This document shows positions 23,201 through 34,570 of a DNA stretch of 64,000 nucleotides, piece by piece. The stretch comes from Glandiceps talaboti (taxonomy: Eukaryota; Hemichordata; Enteropneusta; Spengelidae). The first letter of the stretch is position 1, and each line of letters opens with the position of its first letter. The stretch lies in contig NC_135564.1 in the NCBI RefSeq assembly GCF_964340395.1, positions 14,204,012 to 14,268,011 of the forward strand, given 5' to 3'. Below the pieces are notes generated by a model. That model was not told the origin of the DNA. It worked only from the letters and a program-made list of their open reading frames with translations, and did no database searches. Position numbers and translations under genes: made by a program.

Positions 23201-26200
23201 CTTCATACCATGTGTTCTTGTGTCCTTTCTATTTTCAAAAAAGATTTTTGGGAGAGAAAACAGTGAGACGTTGAGTGAATTGATGTCGGCAAATTTAGAA
23301 GCTATTCACTGTAGTCTTATAAACCAGATATCCCAGGCTATAAACCAAGAGATTCAGGTAAGTAAGAATGTTTGTAGTGAGAGCTGTTCAGCCTTACTAC
23401 AGTAATTAAAAAAATATTTGATTTTGTTGATAAATATGTCCTGCCAAGTTTATACGTAATTCATAGTCTGCAAGATGTGACATTCATGCCATGCTATCAG
23501 CCAACACTTGGTTGTTTAGCAGCCTGGTAGGGCTAAATCATTGATTGCACATTGGGTTTGTGATTTAATGTAATGAAGTATAGTCACGTGGATTCTTTTC
23601 ATGCATTTCTCTGTACCATACATCATTACATTCTTCAAACTGGATGGTGTATTACTGTAAACCGCTAATTTTTCGCGTAAAATAAATTTACACGAGTTTC
23701 GCGAGGCACCTAAAATCGCGAAATATTGACGTCGCGAAAATATTGTAAACAACATCAATCAACACAACGTACAGAAGCACTCCATAAGTGAATCACAGTG
23801 ATGCAAACGAACACATAACAAACATTACATACACATACACTTCAACACGAGCAGACACCCACTTCTTTTACGGAATAAACTAATAAGAATGAAATAATAT
23901 GTGTACATTGTATTTTTATCTTCGGTTTATTCTCTCAAGTTCAAAAACAGAACAAATCACAAGTTACGAATTTACAAACACAAACAAGACGGGTGTACTG
24001 AAATACGACTAATCACGGACAAAAATACAGATTACACATTTCAAAATGAACTGTTTTGATACTAAGAAATTCCTTTATAAATTGTTCACTGCTCGTAAAG
24101 AAAAAATCGTGCTCACATACATTAAAATTATCAAAAATTACAAACGGACAACGTGCAAGGCGGCAAACTGTAAATGTTTTGTGATACTATAAATACTGAT
24201 ACTATAAATACAACTCGACAAAATGGCGGTTCACCAGATCACGGATGAAAAAATACTCGTAGCAAGTCCATAATAAAGATTCAAAAAATCACTACACGTA
24301 CTTAAATATTATTGGCAATTTGTTTCTGTGATCGGATCAGTTCTGAATGTTTCTATATTTGAATATTGGAGATCGCGGCTTTGATGGACGACTTCTCAAA
24401 ACCTTCAATGATGGCGGCATGGTCGTTACGGAGTTTGTCATACGCTGTCAAAAACCAGTTGGCATGTAGCGGTTTCACATGTGACAGAGTTAGGTTGACT
24501 TTGATACTACTGATGTCTTCATTCCGATCCAAGGCTGATGAAATTTGTGACGCATACCATTTGTTGAACTCTTCTTTGATGTACTCTTTGAACTTGCCAT
24601 TGAAACTGAGATCGAGAGGCTGTAATTCTGAGGTACAGTTCGCTGGAACAAATACGGTTGCGATGCCAGCATCATGAAGTTTCTGTAGAAAACTTGCACT
24701 TTGGTGAGCTCTGAAGACATCGAAAATTGCGAGTGCACGTTGCTCATTGGGGAGATCTTGACTTTGACGGATTCGTTGAACGTATGGAATTAACACTTTC
24801 TCTGCATAGTGACACATTGTGCTTTCATTACTCCAGTGGTTTGGGCTGTGGTGAACATCCCAGTCAGCAGGAAAATTAAAAGTCGGGTGACATTTGGCCG
24901 TTTTGCCCTGGTACAGTAGTTGTGCTGGGAGTAGATCGCCGCTTAGAGATACACCAAACAATGCTGTTATAGCCCTCTTGTCTTCCAAACCAATGATTGC
25001 CACTTGACTTTCACCTTGTCTTGCTAAAGTCCACGAACTTACAGGGAGAATGTTAATGCCGGACTGATCAAAGTTAATGACTAACTCAGGCGGTATCGCT
25101 TCTGTAGAGACGACGTCAGTGATTCGATCTAAGAACTCGGCTTTAACTTCAGCAAAATTAGTGGGCACTTTCCGAGCTGCCTTGGTTCCCTTACGCTTGA
25201 CAAAACCCATTCGCCGAAGGAGTGACTCAGACCACGTACGGGTTACATTGATAGGGCCGCCAAATTCACTAAGTAGACCTCGGTTGTTTTGTAGTACGAT
25301 GCCTCTTGCAGCGGCTACCACGATGTTTTTATTGATGATACCGCCTGAGTCTCTCACATTGTGTATGTACGCTTTCACGTTGTTGTCGAGCTCGCCCAGC
25401 AGGAGGGGTCTTCCATGTTTTGCATGGGGAAGAGACGTGACTGGCTCAGGTCGTCCCTTTCCAACTTCTTTTAAGTATGACTTTTTCATCGATCGAATGG
25501 TACTCTCGTTGATTTTCTTACCCAGCGAAGTGGTGTATTTTCTGACAGCTTTCGCATTGCCATTCTCTGCTGCAAACTTGCCAATTTCAGCCCGTAGTTC
25601 AGCACTGTAGTACTCATACTGGCCTCTCTTTCTCTTCAAACTACCGGAGTTGACTTCATTGAGCACTTTTGACACTTCTTCGTTGGCTTTTGCAGTCTCA
25701 GCAGGGTTGGGTGTTCTCGTAGGATCAGGAAGACCAGGTACTATTGTAGTATTCGTATTAGGATTTCGAATAACGTAACGCCACATGTTGATACTTTAAA
25801 TTTACAGTCGTGATCAGTAAACAGCTTCGTATGACGATCAGATCGCAAGTGAAGTTTAAGCCAAAACCCACGGTTTATATCCATTTTTTACGTTTGATAC
25901 ACCGAAAACAACTTTGATAATTTATATTTAACCGCAAAAGTGAAAGAAAAATGTTCACACTTTCCTTGTGTGAACTGTTTTACATTCAAAATAAACCTTT
26001 CAACAACCGCAAGGCGTGAATAAGGCAGAACCAAGCTGTGTGAAAACAATATGTGTGAAAGTACAACCCATTTACAACGCAGTCATACAAAGAAATGTGT
26101 CAAAAGACTTCGTTTATTTAACATCTTCAATAACGGATACGCATTATACAGTCTAATTGGGTATCATTTAGCAGTTTATAATCAAGTCTATGATTAATTT

Positions 26201-28401
26201 ACATTATCAGCATGGAAGGAAGGTTGGTTGTCACGATGACACAACGTTGGCTAGAGACGTGTTTGATCACAATACGTGAAAATTAATCGTCGCGAAATTG
26301 CCACAAAGTATCAAATCGCTAAAAAATATACACGCGAAAATATTGCGGTTTACAGTATTTGATGAATACAACTAAAATCTGAATATTTTATAGTTGCCCC
26401 AAATGTGTTTTCTTGATTTTAACTTAGAATAGGTTGGAGTTTTCTTGAACGAAGTAACAGCAAAAGTTTAAGGTGTTTCTTTCTCAGATTCATTGTACGT
26501 AAAGCTGAAGTATGAGATGTTACACTAGATATACGAATGTAAGCAGATGATTTATTTTACTATATTTTCATTTATTAGAAACTTAAAGATGGTCAACTTT
26601 TGAGTGTGCTTGCAGTCTGTCCAAGAAACATCCACAATGCTATCTTCTGTCAAAGTGAAATGAAAAGTCAAGTTAAAGTCCATGTGATTGATAATGATGG
26701 CAAAGGCCAATCAGATGCCTCTCTTGAGTGTTCCACCAAGGTCAAAGGTCAATCAAATGACTCTCTGTCTCCCAGTGAAAAATCAATATTCAGGTAAGAA
26801 AGACAAATTTGCTATGAATAAGAAAATTCATTAAGCAGGCAAGTTGTGAGTTGTCATGTCAACTCCAGATCTTGGTTCATACATGGCACTTGTTACTTTG
26901 TTGCTGCATTTGCAAGAATGCCACAATTCTTTTTCGGTGAATGGCTTTGTATTTACCGGAATACCCATAATAAGAACACAATGAATTTTATCCTCTCCTG
27001 TCTGCAGGTTTGGACAGAGGGATGACTTACCCAGTGTTCAGATTGTTGTAGCTGTGAGTGAGATATCACCATGTGTGGACAAAATGTTGTCCGTCACTCA
27101 GTATCATAAATTACTATACACCGTTGCAGTTTCTTTCAAGGTAAGATGTTTATTTATAAATTTCCACTATCCTAGTAGTTGATCAGGAACTGTAGCCACA
27201 ACAGGCAGACCCAGGGTAGGGCTAAAGGAATGGGGTCTGTCTGGCTGTCTGTCTGTCTGTACATATGCAGTCCAGGTGCCCAGTCATATATCTGACATAA
27301 ACAAGCTAATTTCATTCAAACTTGGTAAAAAGGTGACATATACATGTCTTTTGATTTCATGGTGCTATCAAATTGAATAAAATGGTGGCCATATTTGTTG
27401 TCAAACTCTGTGCAAATATTAGGCATTATGATACATAGCATCTCAGTCCAAGTGTTTGCTCAGACATTATCAAACTTCTAGTCTAGATACTAGTTGTTGG
27501 GTTTAAATCTGAGGGGTAAAGAGTTTCTAAAACTAGACTATCAGACATGACAGACTGGTATCTGTATTTGTAGCTAATATGTCTATAAATGCCACCGCTT
27601 GACAACATTGCGAATTTTGCTTCATATCAGCCTAATACAGTAATCGTCTCAGCTATTCAAAATTGATCTACATGATAAGAAGATAATGAATTAGAATCAA
27701 AGTTACCAGTATGAGGTGGTGCAACTATTTTTGGAATTCATTGAAACTTTTGACATCTGAACTCTGTAAGCTATGGTAAATTCAACCTATCTTTCTGTAT
27801 TTTATCAAATTGTGTAACTGAAATTATACTCTTTAATTTATTTTCTATGACAGACACTGGTACATGGTGGCCATCTCATCATAACAGCAGACCACTTTCT
27901 AACTAGGTTGACAGTAGGATTAATGTATATATTATACAAATGTTTTGAACAGGTAGGATTTGGGCTATTTTTTGCAATTCATGTACACTTATATTGTAAC
28001 TGTATGTTCTTGCAAATTGAGTGTATGTGTGTGTGTGTGTGTGCGTGCGTGCGTGCGTGTGTGCGCGCACGCGCGCTTAAATGCAAACACAGCATGGCCA
28101 CCATGCAGACATCAAAACTTTACCACCCACTTGTCTATGTCTAGTTGCAGTGCATTGAAGTGGTTCTTTTCGTTTAGACAAAATGTAGCAAGAAACTGCA
28201 ATCCTGAAATGTAAAATGCACAGTTTCATACTGTGGTTTCTGTGTGATTGTATCAAACAGAGCCAGTTAACACTAACCTACAATATGTTGTACATACAAT
28301 CATATTTTAATTTTCAGGTTAAAGTGTCCTGTTCATCAACACTGCCAAGTCAGTCTGTGATTACATGTTGTAACTATCAGCCCAATCAAGTACTTGCAAA
28401 G
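17271..28401 (+). CDS. CMTR2: Cap-specific mRNA 2'-O-methyltransferase 2 (CMTR2), 3' end not found
   Basis: Exons: 17271-17990, 18987-19184, 20422-20542, 20995-21254, 22116-22271, 22602-22736, 23244-23357, 26579-26793, 27008-27140, 27854-27952, 28318-28401. All are GT-AG and phase-consistent, giving 745 residues so far. CMTR2 methylates the second transcribed nucleotide of capped mRNA. Seen: N-terminal basic stretch GRKRKRP; Lys101 in [16 protein letters not shown]-binding [17 protein letters not shown] (~149-165); Asp244 in VTADGS; Lys284 in [12 protein letters not shown]. These fit the K-D-K catalytic set of the Adrift-type RrmJ/FtsJ fold. The exons after 22116 encode the second, non-catalytic Rossmann-like domain. 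After exon 11 a donor (AAAG|GTAAAT) is present, but no exon clearly matching the family C-terminus is recognised. A 10-codon in-phase micro-exon at 28601-28630 is possible. Intron 7 holds a 2.7-kb antisense pogo element. Confidence 0.93.
18122..18163 (+). repeat. Penelope-like/hammerhead-like sequence motif
   Basis: CCTGAAGAAGACCTCCTGTG followed by TGAGGTCAAAACGCTGG and AATAAA resembles the CTGA-GA...stem...GAAAC core found at the ends of Penelope-like elements. The stem GACCTC/GAGGTC is perfect. The core has CTGAAGA rather than CTGATGA, so ribozyme activity is unlikely. It lies in CMTR2 intron 1. Confidence 0.35.
18676..18838. mobile_element. ~163-bp imperfect hairpin MITE
   Basis: The left half (AAGTTCAGGATAAAAGC, TTAGCTA, GGCACTGGAGCTGTAACT) is complementary in reverse order to the right half (AGTTACAGCGCCAATGCC, TAGCTAATGG, TTTTTATCCAGAACTT). 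It lies in CMTR2 intron 1. Confidence 0.7.
19741..19782. mobile_element. Fragment of the TAGTCTGGATGCC MITE family
   Basis: TTACACCTCCACTCATAGCA followed by ACCACATTGGCATCCAGACTA is the reverse complement of the segment at 21342-21385, and resembles the hairpin element at 8910-9001. It lies in CMTR2 intron 2. Confidence 0.55.
21342..21550. mobile_element. Cluster of three TAGTCTGGATGCC MITE pieces
   Basis: TAGTCTGGATGCCAA starts at about 21342, 21410 and 21498. The first and third are followed by a GAGTGGA-type segment and a TAATGRTA-type segment. They are partial tandem copies in CMTR2 intron 4 of the family that forms a perfect hairpin at 8910-9001. Confidence 0.55.
23655..26355 (-). mobile_element. 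Pogo-type DNA transposon, apparently complete
   Basis: The terminal inverted repeats begin CTGTAAACCGC (left, 23655) and end GCGGTTTACAG (right, 26355), with further similarity in the AATTTTTCGCG / CGCGAAAATATT stretches. A TA dinucleotide flanks each end, the target duplication of the Tc1/mariner/pogo class. Subterminal regions are rich in TCGCG motifs. The element sits in CMTR2 intron 7, with its transposase gene on the opposite strand to the host gene. Confidence 0.88.
24353..25786 (-). CDS. Pogo-superfamily transposase, intact 477-aa frame
   Basis: A single uninterrupted frame from ATG at 25786 to TAG at 24353-24355, inside matching inverted repeats. The N-terminal ~200 residues contain helix-turn-helix segments of the CENP-B/Tigger kind ([20 protein letters not shown]; a second around [20 protein letters not shown]). 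The catalytic DDE_1 core follows: [13 protein letters not shown] (first Asp), [12 protein letters not shown] (second Asp) and [18 protein letters not shown] (third acidic residue region). No frameshift or stop is seen, so this copy may be functional or very recent. A decayed relative of its C-terminus lies at 42120-42330. Domesticated use is possible but unsupported, because the flanking inverted repeats are intact. Confidence 0.9.
   Translation of the reverse strand: MWRYVIRNPNTNTTIVPGLPDPTRTPNPAETAKANEEVSKVLNEVNSGSLKRKRGQYEYYSAELRAEIGKFAAENGNAKAVRKYTTSLGKKINESTIRSMKKSYLKEVGKGRPEPVTSLPHAKHGRPLLLGELDNNVKAYIHNVRDSGGIINKNIVVAAARGIVLQNNRGLLSEFGGPINVTRTWSESLLRRMGFVKRKGTKAARKVPTNFAEVKAEFLDRITDVVSTEAIPPELVINFDQSGINILPVSSWTLARQGESQVAIIGLEDKRAITALFGVSLSGDLLPAQLLYQGKTAKCHPTFNFPADWDVHHSPNHWSNESTMCHYAEKVLIPYVQRIRQSQDLPNEQRALAIFDVFRAHQSASFLQKLHDAGIATVFVPANCTSELQPLDLSFNGKFKEYIKEEFNKWYASQISSALDRNEDISSIKVNLTLSHVKPLHANWFLTAYDKLRNDHAAIIEGFEKSSIKAAISNIQI
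28022..28076. repeat. (GT)n/(GC)n alternating purine-pyrimidine tract
   Basis: A GTGTGT run passes into GCGTGC and GCGCGCAC motifs, a potential Z-DNA former, in the last recognised CMTR2 intron. Open frames over it are artefacts. Confidence 0.9.
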
Positions 28402-28600
28402 GTAAATAATCTATTCATTGGTGATACTCTAACTATGACAAGTCTTCTATATTATAAGACAAAGCCCCCAACAAATGTTCTGTTTAACTGTAATCCTTCC
28501 ACTGCCATTATCTTTTTCTTGACCTTAAGAGGGTTGATGGTGTCTAAAATAATGTGTTGCAGTTAGCTAACTATATATAAGTTCATAACATTATTCACAG

Positions 28601-28630
28601 CAATTTCTTCTCAATTTCTCAAACAATAAA
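28601..28630 (+). other. Candidate CMTR2 micro-exon
   Basis: Thirty bases between an acceptor (TATTCACAG) and a donor (AAA|GTATGT) encode QFLLNFSNNK in the phase left by exon 11. No similarity search was possible. Length, splice signals and phase are the only support. Confidence 0.25.
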
Positions 28631-28639
28631 GTATGTACT

Positions 28640-30232
28640 ATTTATTAATTGGATCTGTGTTTGGTAAAGCTACCCATAGACAGATGGACAGGGATGGATG
28701 GACAGACAGATGTAGGTTATTCTGGCTGTAATTATTGGGTCTAATGACACTGTGGCACATAGATTATACTGCGAGTTTTCTTAAAATCTGCCCCTGGTGA
28801 CTATTCTGGGTGTACAGGTGTATAACAAAAGCATGATATGCATATCAACAGCCTACAATGCACAAAGACAAAGGCTGCAACTAGCGCATTGTTCATGTAC
28901 CATACTCGAATAAACATGGATTATACACATATTCGTATACTCAACATGCATGCTCTATCAGTTATGTTGTGTGTTGCGAAGACCAATGAATATGACATTG
29001 TGCAGTCACCACTTTTTTCGCCGGTGTCCTGTATTAATGAATGCATATCTGATAAATGCCTACTGTAGGATCTACTAGTCCTACCTATGTCACTCCCTGT
29101 CCCATCACTCAAGCTACTTAAGAGACGCATTGTTATAAAGTTCAAAAGTCTTTAATTGCTGTTCATTGTAGCGTCCTATAAGAACGCTGTATAACTGAGA
29201 AATCAATAACGAACAAACGAACGAACGGTTCTACAAGGAAATACAAACGGAAAATACATTTCAATTATATTTATGCCGTCTAATTACATGAATTATATTT
29301 GTATGTCCGACTGACTCAAAATTAGTATTTTGAACAAATAGGCTTGGCTTGCTGTCTTTGGAAACGTGCTCTGCCACACCCAAATTGTGACGTGTAGGTC
29401 CAGTACATTGTTGCTTCGTTAGAATTCTGACTTCATTTTCACTTAAAAATTTTTTTAAAAAAAAGAAGAAAATACTTACTTTACTTAACTTTACTTGAAA
29501 TTTAAATGGGACAAAAATTAACCTTAGACAGTACTTACATCTTCAGGGGACAAAGTAAGTTGGCTGCTGCCGTTGGCTATAATGACAAAAGACCTCCCAC
29601 CAAGGACTCTGCACATAAAACAAAACTATACACAGACCACTACATAAAGTTACAGACTAAAGCGGCCAATTTAAATATTACTACAGTACAAGTGTCCGTA
29701 TAGAAATCCAGCCAATCAGAGCAGCACTTACACCTACGATGAATACCCACACAAGCTGCATTACAAATCTTGATGTACCGTATTTACGCGGGTTAGTGCC
29801 CTGGGTGGATTTAACCCACCCACACCCTCAACTGGTGGATGGGCGGTATACCCGTGTACCATATTTTTGTTGAGGTTGAAACCATGTCTAATATTTACTG
29901 TCAATGTTTCAAACACACAAACGAAACAGACTGCTAAAACGCTATGACGATACATAACAGTTCTGGGCCACCTGCCCAGAACTAGGAGTGTTTAGATGTC
30001 TGGAAACAACATAATAATTAAGAGCACAAAAAATGCAACATATTAAACGTTCTGAATGATTGACATGTCACCGACATTTAAATTATAACAATTTCAGAAC
30101 GTTACATAACACGTAGCCACACATCACAATGACCATGGCCACTCTATGATTGGCAACCATTGCCATATAAAAGTCTATGTAGTAGTATGTCATGGTTCAT
30201 TGTATTAAACTTTGTGTCTCCAATATTCTGTG
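28640..30232. other. Stretch without recognisable genes
   Basis: Short open frames (for example 28838-29068 and 29506-29703 on +) have no domain or codon-level signal I can recognise. A poly-A-rich patch lies near 29446-29470. No inverted-repeat element is evident. Confidence 0.45.
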
Positions 30233-30236
30233 TTAA

Positions 30237-31698
30237 CCCTTACGAAAATGGTTCTATAGAAGTCTATAGAAAGCCATAAAATTTCTATAGAAAATTTCTA
30301 TAGAATTGTATGGATTTCTATGGAATTTTGGCCCCTTATTCTATAGACTTTTATAGAAAATCTTTGGTTTTCTATAGAAATTTGATGGAAATATGTAGAC
30401 TTTCTATAGAACTGTACACAATTTCTATAGAATTGTATAACATTTCCATAATCCATAGATAAATATAGAGCAGGTAAACAGGGCCATCAAAACTAGTTAT
30501 CTATACACCAAGAATAATATAGCATAATATCAACATTGTAATAAAGTTTAAATAATATTAATACAAGCTCCAAAATCCCATCCCAAAATTCAATATATTT
30601 ATATTAGATAAAACTTTGTTAACTTCCAAAGTGCATAACTTACCTTTCAAAGCCTTTAATGAACACTTGTAATAAAAATTCTCCGCTTTCAGTTCATCGT
30701 TCTCTTTCTTAAGGTGCCGTTCCTCTGAATCTCCTTCTTGTGATTTCTTCTGTTCCTGTAAATAATTTTTAAAAAGCAATGTAATGAATTCAATTGACAT
30801 ACTGTATGGAAAGAGATAACTGTTTTTTATGCATTGACAGAAGTCAAATTATTAATTCTTTAGCTCCCCTTTTGAAAGTGTCCAAGACTTTGACTACTAC
30901 AGTGGGTTCTGCCTGTGTGTGCTCTTCACAGCTATGTTATTGACAGACTTTGAACTAATTCATTAAATCTGAAACAAATGTGATCTACTTTTAAGGGATA
31001 CAATGCTGATGAAACTGTTGGATGGCATTTCTTCTGGTTTGAAAATGTTACTTACATGATTTGCTGCAACAACTCCAACATCACTCTCCATTTGTGTTGC
31101 CACATTTGATCTTGACTCTTCAATTCTAGTCATCAACTTTAATGAAGAACTTTTCTTGGTAGATTTCTTGACTTTCTTAAACTTCTTGGTTTCTGCTACT
31201 TCGTCCTGAAAAAAGCAAAATGAAACCAATGGCAAAAACTGTTAAGCTATTAACAAGATGATTGCAACCATTAGATTTCACAATAAAGCACCCTTGGAAC
31301 AAATTGGAAAAATTTATATCATTGCTACTTGTTGTCACGAGTAGTCCAGAAATTAAATGGTAACAAGAAAGATGAGGTATACCAATAGTTTAATCATATA
31401 TACTTACGACATTATCTTCTTCATCTGTGCTGCTGAGTCTCCTTGTTCTTTTTTCCCGTTTCCCCCTCCCCAGCTCTGGTGTCTTCATATTTGCATTGAT
31501 ACTACCACCTTTCCTTGTATACACATTTGCTAAGCGCAAAAGCTCAATCTTATCATCTGTTTTTATAAAAATATAAAACAAAAAATCATTTCTTATTCTA
31601 TAGAAGTGTAAAGAATGAGAATTTCCATTAAATTTCTATAGAAATATATTCACTTCTATAGAATTCTATAGACTTCTATAGAACCATTTTCGTAAGGG
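30237..31698. mobile_element. piggyBac-like element carrying captured exons
   Basis: Perfect ~35-bp terminal inverted repeats start CCCTTACGAAAATGGTTCTA at 30237 and end with its complement at 31698. Left flank is TTAA (30233-30236), right flank TTGA (31699-31702): the CCC start and TTAA target are the piggyBac signature, with one flank base changed. Subterminal DNA is packed with the palindrome TTCTATAGAA (30250-30450 and 31590-31680). There is no transposase. Instead three minus-strand exons with clean splice sites lie inside. Confidence 0.75.
30644..31556 (-). pseudogene. Three spliced internal exons of an unidentified basic/coiled-coil protein
   Basis: Exons (minus strand, 5' to 3'): 31556-31408, 31205-31056, 30755-30644, each bounded by good acceptor and donor sites. 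Exon 1 encodes DDKIELLRLANVYTRKGGSI, then an RGKREKRTRRLSSTDEED basic/acidic patch. Exon 2 is Lys-rich (TKKFKKVKKSTKKSSSLKLM). Exon 3 is a coiled coil (EERHLKKENDELKAENFYYK). No start or stop codon is included, so this is a captured middle portion of a gene, not a whole gene. The protein is not recognised; a BEN-domain-type partner protein is only a guess. Reading frames are open. Confidence 0.55.
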
Positions 31699-31702
31699 TT
31701 GA

Positions 31703-32090
31703 CTCTGAAAAGATTTATAACACTTTCAAAAGAGACCGATGGACACAGTAGAATCTGAGTAGAGATAATTTTTCTCTCTGAGGCAATTGTCAGCGCAAAA
31801 TAGTTGCATAGTATTTTTTTTAAGTACGCATGTCGATTTCTCATGCGTATCTTGTCAAATTACCATGCTTGCTATATCATGTTGTTATGCAATAAAGATT
31901 GTTATTATAGTAATACTTTTGGGTCAGTTGAAGCTGATTAAAGTGTTGATCACCTAGATTTATGTCTGTACAGTGTATTTTTTCTATATATTATCTATTT
32001 ACATTACAGAGGAAATGAAGGTAAAAACACACCAGTTCTTAGTCAGAATGAGCTTACTAGTAATGTAGGTTGAATAATAAAAAAGGACAG
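31703..32090. other. Gap with one possible orphan exon
   Basis: A pyrimidine-poor acceptor at about 31987-32007 (CATTTACATTACAG) precedes ~60 bases with an open phase reading GNEGKNTPVLSQNELTSNVG and a stop. Its phase does not match CMTR2 exon 11. I cannot assign it to a gene. Confidence 0.25.
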
Positions 32091-32261
32091 TATTTATATC
32101 CGATGTCCAGCAGATTTGTAAACACCACAAACATTTAAAAATGAACTTGGTGAGAACATGTCATTTTCGATCAGGCGACTCAATAAGAGCAGCTGATTGC
32201 TCATCATTAATACAATGAAATGTAGAACATCGTGGGCTCGGTCAGTAAAATAAATACATAC

Positions 32262-33100
32262 GTACCTTTGCCTCTTTGTCCCTTCGCTCTGTCGCACACA
32301 AAGTCCTCCTCTGGGCATATGGTGACCCTTCCTCGTCAAATTTGTCTGGTAATATTACATTCGACAGCTGCTTTCATAAAGTGGCCCATCCATGTTCGAT
32401 CATGTTTTATGCACTGTAGCCAGGGCAGAAAGAGGTCAGCACAAGTGCATCAATTTCTATGTCACGCCACAATCTCATGTAAAATACGGCGTTCGTGACG
32501 AAATTCACATTAAAGTCGGAGCCACCATCAAGGACTGCAGATACTATCGGTTTCCAGTCTTTTCTAATTAACACAGCCAAGTCTGTTACATGGGCTGTGA
32601 TGCATGTTGGCTGGAAATCTTCAATACGATTTAACTACCAACGGACCACTGCGTACATAGTTGTAGTGCTGTCTACCCATTTTGTCATACTGCATCATAG
32701 GGTCAGTCTCGCGCCATTTCAAAGTCATGTATCCATTCGGTGTTATCAAGCACTTCGGGTTAGGGAAGTCGTGGTTGGGTAGGTTGGGGGCATCGCTCTG
32801 TGGGAATGTGCGTTTCGTCTTGTGACATCTTGAGACAGCTGTCAAGACAACCTTTACTTTGTTCATGTTATCACATGAAATTACCAGACAGAAGTCTGAA
32901 TTCTTCACTGTCAATACCATGATGTACTTCATTTACAAGTGCACAATAAAAGTGGTCGTTTCCATTAGTCTTTCGGACATCGTTGACTGCAGTGGCGACC
33001 TTGGCCACTGTTATATGCAGATGCTTTATGCTGCTTGTTTGGTGCTACCATCCGCCATGCTCTGTCAGGTTGGGATCGTTCTCATATAACTGTTTTTGAA
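32262..33100 (-). pseudogene. Decayed copy 1 of an unassigned D-D-E transposase-like family
   Basis: Minus strand. A degraded N-terminal piece (YENDPNLTEHG...APNKQHKASAYN) is followed by ISCDNMNKVKVVLTAVSR (first Asp), DHDF-like NHDFPNPKCLITPNGYM, then after a frameshift VSAVLDGGSDFNVNFVTNAV (second Asp), then LVLTSFCPGYSA-stop-NMIEHGWATL (Glu) and ILPDKFDEEGSPYAQRRTL. At least two nonsense codons and one frameshift are present. Three more copies or part-copies lie at 42666-43584, 48540-48763 and 50438-51556. I recognise the layout as a repeated family in marine invertebrates but know no formal name for it. Confidence 0.6.
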
Positions 33101-33269
33101 TCTGTCAAAAAAAAGGACACGTTGTCTACATTAATGCTCTATGAATATACTGTACAAACTCATGAATATGCACGTCATTGAATAGCTGGCTACAGGACGT
33201 CAAACATGATTACTGGTAATGCCTGGCATGCTGATTTTGACAAGAAGCCTCAAGTCGAGTTAGATTCGG

Positions 33270-33480
33270 TCGTGGGTGACTTTTTTGCTTGCATTTATAC
33301 AAGACATGCAATTTCTGTTGAAATTAAGAATTCCTTACATCAACTTCACAACACGAATAAAGATGGCAACACTTGCTTACTCTAATGTTATTTTATCCAT
33401 TCTTTCACACTCTTTGTGCTGTTACATTTATAATTCTGACTTGCGCCAACAATGTAGCCAAGTAGATAAAAGTGACCGAA
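33270..33480. repeat. Dispersed repeat R2, copy 1
   Basis: About 200 bases from TTTTTTGCTTGCATTTATAC to GTAGCCAAGTAGATAAAAG are repeated in the same orientation at 38137-38338 with scattered differences. There is no coding signal. Its class is unknown. Confidence 0.8.
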
Positions 33481-33750
33481 CGACTCTGGCAGTTAGACTG
33501 GTCGATGTTTTAATGTTTCACATGCTATTGTTTTTATACATTAAAATCACCATACCATATACTGAAAGTGTTAATGACCACCCACCTCTCCACCCAGGAC
33601 TTTCTTAGGCTAATAGCCACACAATACAAATCAAACAAAGGTTATAAAGACAATGTCTTGACGTGGGGGTGGTGTTGCTTGAAAAAAAAATACTGTGAAT
33701 GACGGCAGAAGTTGATCACATTAGGACATTAGGCAATAGACACAATAGTA
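33481..33750. other. Short unassigned gap
   Basis: No recognisable coding, RNA or repeat signal between dispersed repeats R2 and R3. Confidence 0.4.
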
Positions 33751-34330
33751 CAGTACTGGGCGACACCTTCTCATGCCGGCTACTTTTGAGTCCCATTCGG
33801 GGCTGTGCGGCAAAATCCGGTGTGTGGAGATCCTTGTGATATGCATTCATTTTCATGTCATTTGCCTATCTTGCTGGAAGACTATCCTTTGAATTTTAAC
33901 TGTTGATTTTTCCAAAACTGTCTTCCATTGCTTCTAAAACCAAACTCGTATAAAGTACCCACACGCACATGCAAGAGAAAAAAAATACCATGTCCTTTAT
34001 TCCAACATAACAACAGGTAGGCATCACTTCAGATATTCTCCAAGCCCGTCTTCGCAAGTCACACATGGCAGTCCTTACATTCACCTTTCATTTGTGCAGT
34101 AGACGTATAGAACGGCAGACAATGACATACAGTACAGACAGCAGATATATCCAGAAATACATAACCATTTTCTCTTCTAGCTTTCTTCTGACCAAATATC
34201 TCAAACCACAATCAACCACTTCTGGCAATCCAATCATATTCCCAGAAAATCTTCCATCAGCTCTTGTTCCTCTCAACAAGTCACATACGTAGCAGATTAC
34301 AATGTAGAACATGGTCAGTACCGTTAAAAT
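33751..34330. repeat. Dispersed repeats R3 and R1, copy 1
   Basis: R3 (about 33751-33880, core GCCGGCTACTTTTGAGTCCC) and R1 (about 33932-34330, core CATTTGTGCAGTAGACGTAT) lie side by side. The same pair recurs at 42372-42665, and R1 alone at 35287-35525 and 41100-41475. Minus-strand frames over R1 have a Cys-rich part (VCTVCHC...CKDCHV) but are broken in every copy. R1 may be the worn C-terminus of an old transposase. Confidence 0.7.
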
Positions 34331-34570
34331 CATATTACTAGCCGTGGCTTTAATTGAAATGTTCCAAAAAGCCCACTTGGGATTTTGTCCCAAAGTCAGG
34401 TTGCATCTTATAATACGGACAATGTTGTTTTCCTAAAGTGGGCGGGTATCATGTTTTGACGCAATCCAATGTACAAACCCATATACAAAGACATGTTTAA
34501 TGTTCGACTAACCAAGATCATTTTACACACAAAATAAAAATAAAAAGTGGTTTTCAAAGGTTATGGTATA

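Noticed and set aside
25077-25610. 177-codon plus-strand frame
   Set aside because: It lies wholly antisense to the intact pogo transposase, whose motifs, inverted repeats and length are decisive.
29506-29703. 65-codon plus-strand frame as the missing CMTR2 last exon
   Set aside because: No acceptor in the right phase and no resemblance to a CMTR2 C-terminus.
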